A DNA stretch of 64,000 nt from Progne subis subis (lineage: Eukaryota; Chordata; Aves; Passeriformes; Hirundinidae), in NCBI GenBank assembly GCA_022316685.1, contig JAKJHU010000569.1, positions 62,001 to 126,000 of the forward strand, written 5' to 3'. Positions 34,310-46,500 of this stretch are shown here, in pieces (the first letter of the stretch is position 1; every line of letters starts with the position of its first letter). The notes beneath the pieces are model-generated. The model saw only the letters and a program-made list of their open reading frames with translations, had not been told where the DNA came from and ran no database searches. A program made the translations under genes and the position numbers.

Positions 34310-35490
34310 ACAGTACAGAACCTCATGGAACCAAGGGGCCATTGTGGCACAGCAAGGCCTTGTGGAACCAAAGGGACCATGGTGACACTACGGAACCTCA
34401 TGGAACAACGGGTCCATGGTGACACAGCAGCGCTGCAGAACCAAGGAGTCCATTGTGACACTACAGAACCTCATGGGATCACGGTGTCCATGTTACACCA
34501 CTGAACCTCATGGAACAAGGGGTCCATGGTGACACTGTGGAACCAAGGAGACTGTTGCTGGCAGTATGAACCCTCATGGAACCAAAAGTCCATTGTGACA
34601 TTGTGGGGCCTCATGGAACCATGGAGACCATTAGGACACTTCAGGACTCAATGGGACCAAGGAGCCATTGTGATACTGCAGGGCCTTGTATAACCAAGGG
34701 TTATTGTAGCACAGCAGGGCCTCATGGAATCTAGAGATTCATAGTGACGATGTGAGGTGCCATGAGGCCCTGGGGACATTCTGACTCTGTGGAAACAAGG
34801 ATACCATTGTGACACGATGAAGCAATATGGAACTAAGAAGGCCATTGTGAAGCAGTGGGGGAACCCACTGAGCCTATGATGACATTTCAAGGCCTTGTGA
34901 CACCAAAGGGCCATTGTGGAACTGCAGGGGCTCGAGGAACCAATGAGACCATTGTGACATTGCACGGCCTCATGGCAGCAAGGGGCCATTGTGACACTCT
35001 GGGGCCTTGTAGATCCAAGAGGCCATTGTGACACTCTGGGGCCTTGTAGATCCAAGAGGCCATTGTGACACTGTGCCACCATGGAACCAAGGAGACCATT
35101 GTGACACTACAGGGCTCCATGGAACTAAGAACTCATGTAATAGTGAGAGCCCCAATGGAATCAAGTCGCTATTCCATACTTCAGGGCCTCATGGAACCAA
35201 GGTGCCCCTGTGACACTGCTGGGCCTCATGGAAGCAATGAGACCATTCTGGCACTCTGAGTCCCCAGTGAAACCAAGGGACCATTGTGACACCACAGGGC
35301 TTCAGAGAACCAAGGCAACCACTGTGACACTGCAAAGCCTCTTGGAAGCAAGGGGCCATTGTGCCACTGCGCAGGCAAGGAGAGCAGTCTGATATCATTG
35401 GGGCTCATGTAAACAAAGATCTCTTGTTATACCACAGGGCCTCATGGAACCAAGGGGAAATTGTGATGCTGCATGTCCCAAGGATCCAAG
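34310..35490 (+). repeat. ~38-bp minisatellite, right arm
   Basis: Mirror of 25,080-26,330. It includes an exact 37-bp duplication (34,984-35,020 and 35,021-35,057) that the left array lacks. Confidence 0.88.
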
Positions 35491-35544
35491 AACATGGAAC
35501 AGGTCTGGTTGGCTTGGCCTCTGGGGTCCACCTGAATGGTCCAG

Positions 35545-35835
35545 TGTTGCTAGTGGACACGAGTAAATACTCACGGATTTGACTCCACAAAATGAAGGCT
35601 GAAGAAGAAAAGACTTTATTGTTTAAAAAGACCTTGCTTTTATAGGTTTTGAAGAATGACCAGGGATTGGAGGACAAGGCTACCACCTCTCCATCCCACT
35701 GGCCAGGCTACAAGTCCATCAGTTAGCTATCATCAGAAAGGAATGTGGAAAAACAAGATGTTTACATCAGAAAGCTGTGGGAAAATTCAGTCAGAGCTGT
35801 AAACATCTCACAAAAGCTCACATAATATGGCAACA
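35545..35835 (-). mobile_element. Solo LTR, right arm only
   Basis: 291 bp with perfect inverted ends (tgttgc ... gcaaca) between 6-bp target duplications gtccag (35,539-35,544 and 35,836-35,841). On the minus strand it has a TATA box (cctataaaag) followed by AATAAA. The left arm keeps the uninterrupted site (actggtccagatgacc near 25,020). Unrelated in sequence to the ERV LTRs but of similar length. The 6-bp duplication fits alpha/beta-type retroviral integration. Confidence 0.85.
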
Positions 35836-35841
35836 GTCCAG

Positions 35842-36690
35842 CTGACCTTGACATGTTGACAACTGCTTCTCATCTGTCCCTGAAACCCTGGAGTTCCATG
35901 CTTTCCTTCCTGTGGGAAAGAACTGTCCTTCTCCAGGTGCCCATGGCCGAAATTGGGATTCTGCCTCCAAATCTGATGATATCCAAGGATTGTTCACATA
36001 TGAAACCTGCCAGGACAGACATCTCTGCCTGGCCTTGTTATCATGGGGACTGCTTCTCATCTGTTTTCAAAACACTGCAGGGCCATGCTTCTCTTCCCGT
36101 GATAAAAAACAACATCTTTCAAGCCCAGGTGTCCACTGCCAAAATTGGGAATCTGCCTCCAGAACTCCTTATATCCAAATACAGCTCCGAGTCAAAAGCT
36201 CCCAGGACTATCTATGTTCCCTTGGTTTCCAAGGGTGACCTCTCATCTGCCTTTGAACCACTGTAGGTCCGTACTTTCCTTCCTGTGGAAAAGAACTGTC
36301 CTTCTTTTCCAAACACCCAAGGACAAAACCAGGATTTGGCCTCCCAAGCTCCATCCATCCAAAGATAGGTCCTAGACAAAAGCTGTCAAGACAAACAGAT
36401 CAGACTGGACTTGCCTTCCTTGAAGCTGCATCTAATCAGCCTTTGAAACACTGGGGCTCTTCCCTTTCCTTCCTGTGGAAAAGAACTGTCATTCTGGTCT
36501 AGGAACCCACAGCTAAAATGGAATTTCACCTCCAAAACTCCACAAATATGCAAGAGGGGTTTTCAGACAAAAGCTGCAGAGACAGACAGAACTGTCTTGC
36601 CTTGGCCTTGGGTGAGTGCCTCTCATCTGCCTTCAAAATATCAGAGTTCTGTGATTTTCTACCTATAGAAAAGAACTGTCCTTTTTGAGT
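35842..36690 (-). repeat. ~185-bp tandem array, right arm
   Basis: Units marked by atccaagg / atccaaa at about 35,990, 36,173, 36,357 and 36,546, spacing 183-189 bp. One to two units longer than the left array. Confidence 0.75.
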
Positions 36691-36954
36691 GGGTGCTATG
36701 GCCTCAAGCACATGACCACTATACCTGGACAAAGGAGCTCTGTGCTCAGTGGAGTGGAGACTGAGGACAGGAGACGAGAGCCCTGGGAGGGACTGAAGGG
36801 TGGTTTCAGAGATGGTGAATCCCTTTGAAATTGTGGAGAAGAGCCAGAGAAGGAAAATACTTAATGCAAAGGGCAGCTGAAGTGGACCAGACTGGAACCA
36901 AAGAGGAAAGAATTTCCCTTCTTCCAGGGAAGTGCTGTGGTGTAACACATCCCT

Positions 36955-37500
36955 CGGAAGGAGTCAGGAGCAGCCCAAGACTTTTTGTGCCCAGGCAAAG
37001 GCAGGCAGGACACAGAGCTGTCAGCAAAGGAAGGGGCCAGCGAGGTGGGGCAGCCGGGGATGACGACAGCCTGCAGGGACAGAGGCGCAGGGCATGGACA
37101 CCGTAGGACAGCCTGGGCTGGAGAGGGCACAGGGATGGGCAGCAGCTGAAAGGCCCTGACACAGCCAACTCCTGCAGCACTTGGGCCATGGCTGCTGGCC
37201 CTGGGCCTGAGCCATGAGCAGGAGACAAGTGACCCTGGCAGGCCTGGGGCCTCGTTGCCTCCTTGTCCCTGCTCAGCAGCCTGGCAGGGGCCGCCCCATG
37301 GTGCTGCCCTTGGCATTGCACATCCCCACATCCCAGTGCCCTGGGAAGAGCCCTGAGCACTGAGGGAGGGACAGGATCTGCCTTGGCAGGGGCTGGGGCT
37401 CAGGCCTTGGCTCTGCATTCCTGAAACACATGCAGGTTTGCTCAGCATCAGAGACACCTTTGCCTTGTTTGTCCCCACCTGTCATCACTGCCTGCAGTGT
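36955..37500 (-). repeat. Conserved GC-rich block, copy 4
   Basis: Same block, but a 2-base loss near 37,410 (ggccttggctctgc instead of ggccttggccctttgc) breaks the 156-codon frame. Inverted partner of copy 1. Confidence 0.7.
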
Positions 37501-37579
37501 TCTGCTCTAATGGGAACATGGGGACACTTTCTCACTCATGTCCCTCAGTGGGACCCATTAAAACTTTAAGAAACTTCAG

Positions 37580-38712
37580 TGTTTCATTTTCATTTTGAGT
37601 TCTTAAGAAGTTTTTTGAAGACACTCTCAGGAACTGAGTGATGTAAACAACACCAAAGCCCTGAGAGGGTCATTAAAGTCCTGGTGCTGTGTCTGTACTG
37701 ATGAGCTGGGCTGGGCTCCTGGCATAGAGGCAGCTCTTGGCAATAAAGAAGAGCTTCAAAAAGACATTTCTCCTGAGGAGCAGCTCCTCTCCCAGCCCAG
37801 CAGGGCTGAGGGCACTGCCTGCGGGTACCTAATAGGAGTGAAGCAGAGACTTAAAGAAGCTGGAAGTATAATTCTGAGATTATTCAAAGAGAAATCTTCA
37901 CACCTTTTGAAAATTCTGAGCTTTTTCATGGAGAAACCATCACCACTCCTGACACAGTCAGTCTCTGGCTGCAGGGATCTCCTCAAGCTGACCCAGGACA
38001 GGACTGACATGACTGTAAGGATGGCTCTGCTGCCCTTTCTGCTTTGGGGGAGGATGTGCTCCAGAGCGGGGCTGCCCTGGGCACCGTCAGAGGGACAGGG
38101 CAGGACGGCTCCTGCTGCCAGGGACGGCTGCAGGGGCTGAAGCTGGGCTGCAGCCAGGGGTGCCCAGGGCTGTCGTGCAGAGCAGCTCCTGCAGCCCTGA
38201 GGGCTCTTGGCCAGGCCAGGGCATCTGCCACCTGCCAGGGGCAGCTCTCAGCCTGCCTGGGAGCTGCCATGGATGGTGGAGGGGAGCTGTGGGTGCAAGG
38301 AGTGACTCCTGCCAGGGCAGGTCCTGCTGCTGTGGAGAGGGTGCTGTGTGGGCCAGGGCTGCTCAGAGCTCCAGATCATGCCCAGGTCATTTCTGAAGGG
38401 ACTTTTCATGAGCTCATTCAGGGCAGGAATTTCCTACTTGAGTCTCTGCTTTCCTAAATCTCTGCACCCCCCCCCCCCCCCCCCCCCCTTTCCCCGGCTC
38501 AACTTGGTGGGAATGGAAACTCATTTGTGCAAGGCAGAGCAGGGGCTGAGGCTCTTAAAATATGACCCTGAGTTTTCCTGGGAACCTCAGCAAGTGCCTC
38601 CAGCTCCCCAGCCTCCAGATCCATCCAGTATCCCCTTTCCATGGTGCCCAGTCCTGGGGGAGCTGTTCTTTAATCCCTGCAGCCCCGAGCAGCTGCAGGG
38701 CAGAGCTGGCCC
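37580..38712. other. Right-arm segment absent from left arm
   Basis: Left-arm sequence joins the equivalents of 37,580 and 38,712 near 20,060. The first 200 bases resemble 32,690-32,900 and the left 27,700-27,870. It contains a C homopolymer and no recognisable gene. Confidence 0.65.
38467..38488 (+). repeat. C22 homopolymer
   Basis: Twenty-two consecutive C, a G-run on the minus strand able to form a G-quadruplex. Confidence 0.95.
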
Positions 38713-39677
38713 AGGGGCTGGGCTGGGCTCTGGCAGCACTGGCAGGGAAGGAGCCCGGGGCCACAGGAACAGCTCGGGCTGGGACAGCTCCAGCAGCAGA
38801 GGCGTGGGCAGGGAGGGAGGGAGGCAGTGCTGAGGGAAGCCCTGCTGCAGGCGAGATGTGGCACCTGCCGGCCCTGCCCTGCAGGGCACACACTGCCCTG
38901 AGCAGCACAGCTCTTGTGTCCCCTCGCAGCCAGCACAGCCCTCAGCCCGGGGGCTCGGGGCCCTCAGTCCCCTCCTGGGCCGGCAGAGCAGCCCCAGAGA
39001 TGAAGGGCATCTCTCCTGCCATGTGCCCATTCCCTGCTGACCAGGGCCTGAGGGCCACTGTCCTGCACTGCTGCTGCCTGCCAGGGGCTGTGCAGGGCTG
39101 GGCAGGGAAAGGCTTTTCCTCCGGGCCCAGCTCTCTCTCTCCTTGCCTTGCCCAGGTGCTCCTGGCATTGCTGACGGGCTCTCTGGGAATGGCAGTTCCA
39201 GCTGCAGGCTCAGGCCCAGCCCTTGGGCTCCTCCTGTGCAGGCTGAGCACAGCAATGGGGTGTCCCAGCTCCCTCTGCCCTGGGGAGCTCTGGGCAGGGC
39301 AGGCTGGGAATGAGCCAACTCTCCCTGACTTTGGGAAAGGCAGGAGCCACTTTGTGTGCCAGGGAGCCCTCTGCTCTCAGCAGTGTCTCCTGGCTTTCCA
39401 GGGTAACACAGGACTGGAGGTCAGAAAGGTGCAAGTCCAGGGCAGCTGGGAACAGGAGAGAGGGACAGAACAGCTCCCCTCAGTCTGCACTAAGGCTCAG
39501 ACAATCCTCCTGCCTCACTGTACTCTCTGTTCTCCCCAGGTGCAGCAGAATCTCTTGTTCTGCCTCCTTCAATCCCCATCCCTTCACCCTGGCAGCTCCT
39601 GTGCCTTAAGGAGGAGATTCTTTGTCCAAGTTCAAACACCAGGACTGGGCTCTGCCCTCAGTGATACCCTGCACTGA
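38562..39677 (+). other. Unrecognised 371-codon open frame upstream of right OR
   Basis: An ATG-to-stop frame on the OR-coding strand, ending about 240 bases before the receptor start. Cysteine-, serine- and alanine-rich with no domain I know. The left arm has only a 172-codon equivalent (19,097-19,615, minus) in the last part; the rest is broken or deleted. The high GC content makes chance openness likely. Confidence 0.25.
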
Positions 39678-39917
39678 CTGGGGGTCAGGGCTAACTCCTA
39701 GGTGTGCTGCTGCTTGAGGTCTGTCTCCTCAGTGAGTATTGGCCAGCAGCAATCTCCAGCAACCAAGATGACAGAAGTTCTGCAAGATGTAGACAAAGGG
39801 GTGGTATTTATTGGCAGGGAATGGTCTGTGAGAAAGGGTTTTGACTCTTCTATAACAAATCTCCTGTCAAATTTCAATCTCTTTCCTCCTACAGGTTGAA
39901 ACAGCCAGACACAGCAA

Positions 39918-41266
39918 ATGTCCAACAGCAGCTCCATCAGCCACTTCCTCCTGCTGCCATTGGCACACACGCGGCAGCTGCAGCTCCTGCACTTCTGCCT
40001 CTTCCTGGGCATCTCCCTGGCTGCCCTCCTGGCCAACGGCCTCATCATCAGCGCCGTAGCCTGCGGCCACCTCCTGCACACGCCCATGTTCTTCTTCCTG
40101 CTCAACCTGGCCCTCACCGACCTGGGCTCCATCCTCACCACTGTCCCCAAAGCCATGCACAATTCCCTCTGGGACACCAGGACCATCTCCTATGAAGGAT
40201 GTGCTGCACAGCTGTTTCTCTTTTTGTTTTTCATATCAGCTGAATATTCCCTCCTGACCATCATGTGCTACGACCGCTACGTGTCCATCTGCAAACCCCT
40301 GCACTACGGGACCCTCCTGGGCAGCAGAGCTTGTGCCCACATGGCAGCAGCTGCCTGGGCCAGTGGCTTTCTCAATGCTCTCATGCACACAGCCAATACA
40401 TTTTCTCTGCCCTGTGCCCGGGCAATGTCCTGGGCCAGTTCTTCTGTGAAATCCCACACATCCTCAAGCTCTCCTGCTCACACTCCAAACTCAGAGAACT
40501 TGGGCTTCTTTTGTTTTCCATCTGTTTATTTTTTTGCTGTTTTCTGTTCATAGTTTTCTCGTATGTGCAGATCTTCAGGGCTGTGGTGAGCATCCCCTCT
40601 GAGCAGGGACGGCACAAAGCCTTTTCCACCTGCCTCCCTCATCTGTCTGTGGTCTCCCTGTTCCTCAGCACTGGCATTTTTGCCTACCTGAAGCCCCCCT
40701 CCATCTCCTCGCCATCCCTGGATCTGTCCCTGTCAGTTCTGTACTCGGTGGTGCCTCCAGCCATGAACCCCCTCATCTACAGCCTGAGGAACCAGGAGCT
40801 CAAGGCTGCAGTGTGGACACTGATGATTGGAGACGATTTCAGAAACACTAAAGTGCTTGATAGTTTCTGCAAATCACTTGTAATAAAATTCACTTATTCG
40901 TTGAGTGGTCAGGGTTTTTTCTTTGTATTAATTTTCAGTGATGATCGCAAAGGAAGGACATTGTTTGTGCCCTTTCTGGTATTGTTTCTCTCCATGATTT
41001 CTGTGGCTCTAGACTGTATCTGTGGAGGAACTGTGCTCTCAGTAGCTTCAAATGAGGAAAAGGATCTCACCGCAAAGTTTTCATCAGAGATCTCCCTTTT
41101 GTTCCCTTCTCTGGAGCTGCAGCAGCAATGTCTGTGTGCAGAGCTGGGGCAGATCAGTGCTGGCACAGCAGCTGTGCCCAGCAGCAGCAGCACTTGGTGT
41201 TGCCAGTGCTGCTCCCGTGCCCCTGCCCCGCTGCCCTCCTGGCCCTGGTGCTGCTGTAGGGCCTGA
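39918..41266 (+). pseudogene. OR14-like olfactory receptor, right-arm copy with frameshift and lost stop
   Basis: Mirror of 17,924-18,857. The first frame (MSNSSSISHF...) breaks at about 40,408-40,412, where a C-run is one base short after ANTFSL. TM5-TM7, with FSYVQIFRAV, FSTCLPHLSV and NPLIYSLRNQ, follow in another frame. At the C-terminus a 2-base difference removes the stop used by the left copy, so the frame runs on to 41,266, adding over 100 residues unrelated to ORs. Its frameshift is at a different site from the left copy's. It is about 10% different from the left copy in the first 130 residues. Confidence 0.83.
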
Positions 41267-41796
41267 GCGCTCTCGGGGCCGGGCACAGTGCTGGGGGTGG
41301 CAGTGCCGGGGCTGCAGCAGGGACAGGCCATGGGCACTGCTGGGGCAGCGCTGACGCCTCAGGCCAGGGCCTGGGGGCTCCAGGCTCCTTGCCCAGGCTC
41401 TCTCCAGAACACGCCCAGGCCGATGCTCAGCAGAGAAAAGCCCCGTGAGCAGCCCCAGGGTGGCCGTGGGCAGGTTGGGAGCAAACAGCATCACACCATG
41501 GGAACGTCCCTTGGGGAGCAGGATCATCCTACAAGTGCTGCAGGAATTGTCTGCAGGCTCCTGCAGTGCCTCAGGCTGTTCCCTTGCCAGAGGCACCACA
41601 GGCTGGGGGGGCACATCTGGGCTGCTGTGTCTGGCTGTGGGGCTCCCTGTTCTGGGCAATGAGGAGGAGCTGCAGAGGATCTGCAGGACTGACAGGATGG
41701 GATTTGGGGCTGTGTGGAGAAGCTGAGGGACCTGGGCTGCTGGACCTTCTGAGGAGGAGGCCCAGGGCTCATCCTGCAACTGCTCCAAGGGTGGCT

Positions 41797-42065
41797 TTAG
41801 AGAATCACAGAATCAGCAAGGTTGGAAAACACCTTGGAGATCATCAAGCCCAACCTGTGCCCTGATGCCACCTTGTCTCTCCTGAGCCTCCTCTTCTTCA
41901 GGATAAACAACCCCAGCTCTATCATCCACTCCTCACAGGACTTGTGTTCCAGACCCCTCACCAGCCTTGTTGCCCTTCTCCGGACACGCTCCAGTCCCTC
42001 CATGTCCTTCCTAAATTGGGGGGACCCAGAACTGGACACAGCACTCCAGGTGTGGCCTCACCAGT
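41797..42065 (-). mobile_element. CR1 3' end retained only in right arm
   Basis: On the plus strand it begins agaatcacagaatcagcaag and reads ttggaaaacacc, the reverse of the typical CR1 3' terminus. The left arm lacks about 0.9 kb here, joining 17,605 directly to sequence equivalent to about 41,185. Confidence 0.78.
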
Positions 42066-43560
42066 GCTGAGCACAGGGGAAGAATCACTGCCCTGCTCCT
42101 GCTGGCCACACCATTCCTGATCCAGGCCAGGTGCCATTGGCCTTCTTGGCCACCTGGGCACACTGCTGGCTCATGTCCAGCCTGCTGTCCATCAGTGCCC
42201 CAGGTCCCTTTCTGCCTGGACGCTCTCCAGCCACTCTGTCCCCAGCCTGTAGCACTGCAGGGGTTGTTGTGGCCAAAGTGCAGGACCTGGCCCTTGGTCT
42301 TGTTAAACCTCCCTCTGTTGGATTTGGGCCCTGGATCCAGCCTGTCCAGGTCCCTGTGCAGAGCCTCCTACCCTCCAGCAGATCCACACTCACACCCAGC
42401 TTGGTGTCATCTGCAAATTTGCTGATGGTGGACTCAATCCCCTCATCCAGATCATCAATGCAGACATTGAAATCCACGCTGGCTGGGTCTGATCCCTCAG
42501 CCATCCTGTGGGTGCCCTGTGATGGCTCTCAAGGTGATCTGTTTCCAGAACCTTGCTGGGCACCGAGGTCAGGCTGACAGGCCTGGAGTTCCCCAGATCC
42601 TCCTTCCAGCCCTTCTTGGGGATGGGCTCACATTGGCACCTCCAGTCCTCTGGGACCTCCCTGCTGAGCCAGGACTGATGAGAAATGATGGAGAGCAGCT
42701 TGGTGAGCTCCTCCACCAGCTGCCTCATCCCCCTAGGATGGATCCCATCTGGTCCCAGAGACACCTGTGAGCATCTGAGTGGCTCAGCAGGTCACCAGCT
42801 GCTTCCTCCTGGATGACAGGGGGGCTGTTCTGCTCCCTGGGCCCATCTACCAGCTCAGGAGAACACGTGTCCTGAGGACAACCTGTCTGATTGTTGAAAA
42901 ATGACACAAACAAGGTGTTAAGCAGCTCAGCCTTTTCCTTATCTCTCGTTACTATATTCCTCACAGTATGCAATAAAGACTAAAAATTTTCCTTATCCCA
43001 CATTTTGCTATAAATTTATTTGTGGAAACATTTTAATTTTTCAGAAAACTGGCCAGGTTAAATTTTAACTGATCTTTCACCTCTCTAATTTTCTTTCCCC
43101 ATGACCTAAAAACATCCTTAAACATTTCCTGATTTGCCTGACCTTCTGTCAGAGGTGTTGCAGCTTTTTTTTCTTTTTTTTTTTTTTTTTTTTTTTCCTG
43201 AGTTCCCATAAAAGTACCATGGACTGCCAGGCCAGTCATTTTCATCACTGCTCATCTTTTGGCACACCAGGACAGGATGCTCCCCTCCCCTTAAGATTCC
43301 TTTCTTGAAGTGTGTCCATCCTTCCTGGGCTCTCTATTTTTAAGGGCTGTTTCCCTTATAAAAATCAGTACCTGATTCGGTACTCCCTAAATCTGCATCC
43401 TATAGAGGCCAAAGTCTGCCCTCCATAATTTCAGTGTAGATGTTTTGTTGATGCCTTTCCTTCTTTCCCAGAATTCTGGAAAGTTGATTATTTCATGGTC
43501 ACTGTACCCCAGGCAGCCTCAGTCCATCACATCTCCCACCAGCCCTTCTCTGTTTGTGAA
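42066..43560 (-). mobile_element. CR1 LINE fragment, right arm
   Basis: Mirror of 16,105-17,605 with the same internal deletion of the RT core, so that deletion predates the palindrome. A long T run lies at about 43,165-43,197. It continues into its own 3' end at 41,797-42,065. Confidence 0.82.
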
Positions 43561-46500
43561 CAGCAGCAGACAGAGCTTTCCTTGGCAGTGGGAGTGTTAC
43601 CAACAATTTGGTAAAATAAAAAACTCCTTAACACCAATGTAGCATTTAGAAGCAGTGTTGTTTATTTGGCTGGATGCACAGGGGAACAGCTCCTCCCAAA
43701 GCCGTGCATGCTGAGTACAGGAAAGTTTCTGTTTATATTCTGTATTTTGCATTCATATTGATTGATGGTCCTGGACTAAACATACATTTGATAATCATTT
43801 CCAGAAAATCATTTACATATTTCCCCTCCCCTTTTGCACGCACTCTTCTGTCCTGGGGGTCTCTCTGGTGGTCCCTGGTGCTCACAGACCCCAATGTTCC
43901 AGTCAGCCTGGCTGAGCTGGCAGGACACTGAGGCTGGTGAATTTCCAGGTCCCCTTCTTACACAATGGGCATGGTGTGGTTTCCATGGGCCAGTGGTTTT
44001 GGAGAATGATCATTGAGTTAGCTCACCAGGTGTAGACCATTTATCATCTGGTAACATGAGGTCACAGAGTGGGCTATGACATCGCACAGTGGGTTAGGGG
44101 AGATCATCGAGCAGCTATGACATCATTGGCCATCTCTGTGACATCACAAAGCAGATTATGGCATCACAGAGTTGTCTGTGACAGTACTGGGTGGCTGTGT
44201 GACATCACTGGGTTGGTCATGCCACCCCAGCCCCCATCACAGTTACCCCCATGAAGTCCAATGCTGTTCCTGTTCAGCAGGGTCCCCTGTCCCCCAGAAT
44301 CCCCCAGTGCACCTGGAGCCACAGCCTCCACCAAAGGATGTTCCACAGGATTGACCCCAGAGCCTGACACGGGGACAAGGGACTGGGCTGTGTGACCAGG
44401 ACATCAAGGACGTGCATCATCCAGGTCACTGTGGCCTGGCTTGGGTTCCCCAGGGCAGGAAAGATGTCTGGCAGCTGCAGCAGGGTTAGGGAAGGGCTCC
44501 AAGGTGGGGCTGGAGCCCTTTGGCTGTGAGCAGAGGCTGAGGGAGCTGGGCTTGTCCAGCCCCGAGCAGGGAAGGCTGAGGGGCTCCTCATGCCAGCCTG
44601 GCAGTGCCACCGAGGAGGTGATGGAGAACACAGAGCCAGGCTCTTCACCGGGGGCCTGGTGGGAGACAAAAGACAATGATATAGGGTGAAAGAGGGGAGC
44701 TTCAGCCAGGACAGGAGGAAACCTTTGTTCCCATGGGCTCAGCCAGATGCTGAGAATGCTGCCCCCTCCCTGTCCTTTGAGATTTTCCAATACAGACCAA
44801 ATCAAGCCTTGATCCACTTGGTCTGGCCCAGTTTCTGACAGCTTGGGCTGCTGACTTGCTGAGGTCCTTTCCAATTCAGCTCTCTAATGATCCTGGGACA
44901 GTGCTGGGCCCTGTTTTACACTGGAGCACAGCAGATGGGACAGGAGCCCTGCAGGGCTGTACAGGACCTGCAGCTTGCGAGGTGCACGAGCACATCTTCA
45001 TTAGCTGGGTCGTTTGAGCACTTTAAGAAATGTCAAAGTTTTCCCACCAGGAGAGACCAGGAATTTCCTGGAATTGTATGATGGCAGAGAAGGAATCCTG
45101 ATCTTCCCTCTGATTGTGTCACTGGCTGGATTTCTGTTTTCATGGGCTGTGCCTTCCCTTGGTTTTGTTGGCTGGCATAATGAACTCCCTCTGTGTCTCA
45201 GGCAGCTCCTTCTGCAAGGGAAAGCAGGTGGGGAGCTGGTGCCAAGGGAGCTGAAAAGCTGCAGCTGCAGCCTGGAGAGGAGGAAGCTCAGATTGGCACA
45301 AGGCTGCTCTGAGTCCCAGGTGCTGGAGGAGGGAAATGGTGGGGTGGGGGCTGGGGAAAAGTGATTGATTGTCAGCCATGAAGGGTCATATTGATTTTCA
45401 TATCTATTCAGAGTGCACGAGGAGTTTATGGGCATCAAGGTCAAACTGGAGGATATGCTGAGGATCAATCTATAAACAGGAAAACAAAACTAAACAGGAC
45501 AAAAAAATATTATCTCTGCATTTTCAAAGACAGAGTGTATTCTCTTTGAACATACTTCAATATCTGTCTAAGTAACCACATAAGAATTGAAGACTTGAAA
45601 TTAAATTATTCCAAGGGGCTTGTCTTGTTTAGGGTGTTTTGAAATACTAATGAGCCTTTGGCACTGAATTCCTGAACTGAAGAACTAAGACTGAGCAAGC
45701 CTCTGGAGAACTAAAATTCATCAGGGAACCTCCAAGCTCCTGAGTATACATCCTCAGCAGAGCAGAAGAATCTATTCTAAATAGATTCTAATAGATTGCT
45801 CAGCCGAGCAATCTATTTAAATTGAATACATTCCAGGGGTTTCCACCTGCTAAAGGACTATAAGCTCACGTGCAGGCACAGGGGCTCCATGCTGGCATCT
45901 GAGGGGTCTCTGGGCTCCTGAAGATCTGTTTGGCACACACTCATTTCACAGGGGTTCCATGGTGACATCCCAGGGGTTCCTTAATCTTCCTAAGGGTCAT
46001 GAGGTGACAGACAGTCACAGGGCTGCACAGTGACAACAGAGGTGTCTGTACACTGCCAAGGAGCCAATTTGTCCCAGGCAGTGGCAGGAGTCCAGTGGTG
46101 ACATCCCTGTGCTCCTAAAGAACAGTGAGGTGACAGAAACTCACAGGGGCTCCATGAGGACATCCCAGGAGTCTCCAGGCTGCCAAAGAGCCGGGATGTC
46201 ACAGGCACTCACAGGGGTTCCTGTCATGGACAGAGTGGGAGCTTCAGGCAAAATTTATTAAGCAAGCTCCTGTTGGGTCACAAGGTGCAGAAAGGACCCC
46301 CGACACCCCAATCATACCCCCAAGCTCCCAAACCAGGCTTTACAAACTCTTTCTGTGAGAGGATCCTGGGACTTACTGGATCCAATCCCAGCCCCAGACT
46401 TTGTTAAAGATTTCTGTGTAAAGGATTATACAGGTGGAATTGAACCTTTGTACAACTTTGTTCCACAGCATTAAGGATGGCAAACCAGAAGTATTTGTGC

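Noticed and set aside
25080..35490. Regular ~38-bp repeats resembling a CRISPR array
   Set aside because: No unique spacers; units are contiguous and diverged, and the context is eukaryotic.
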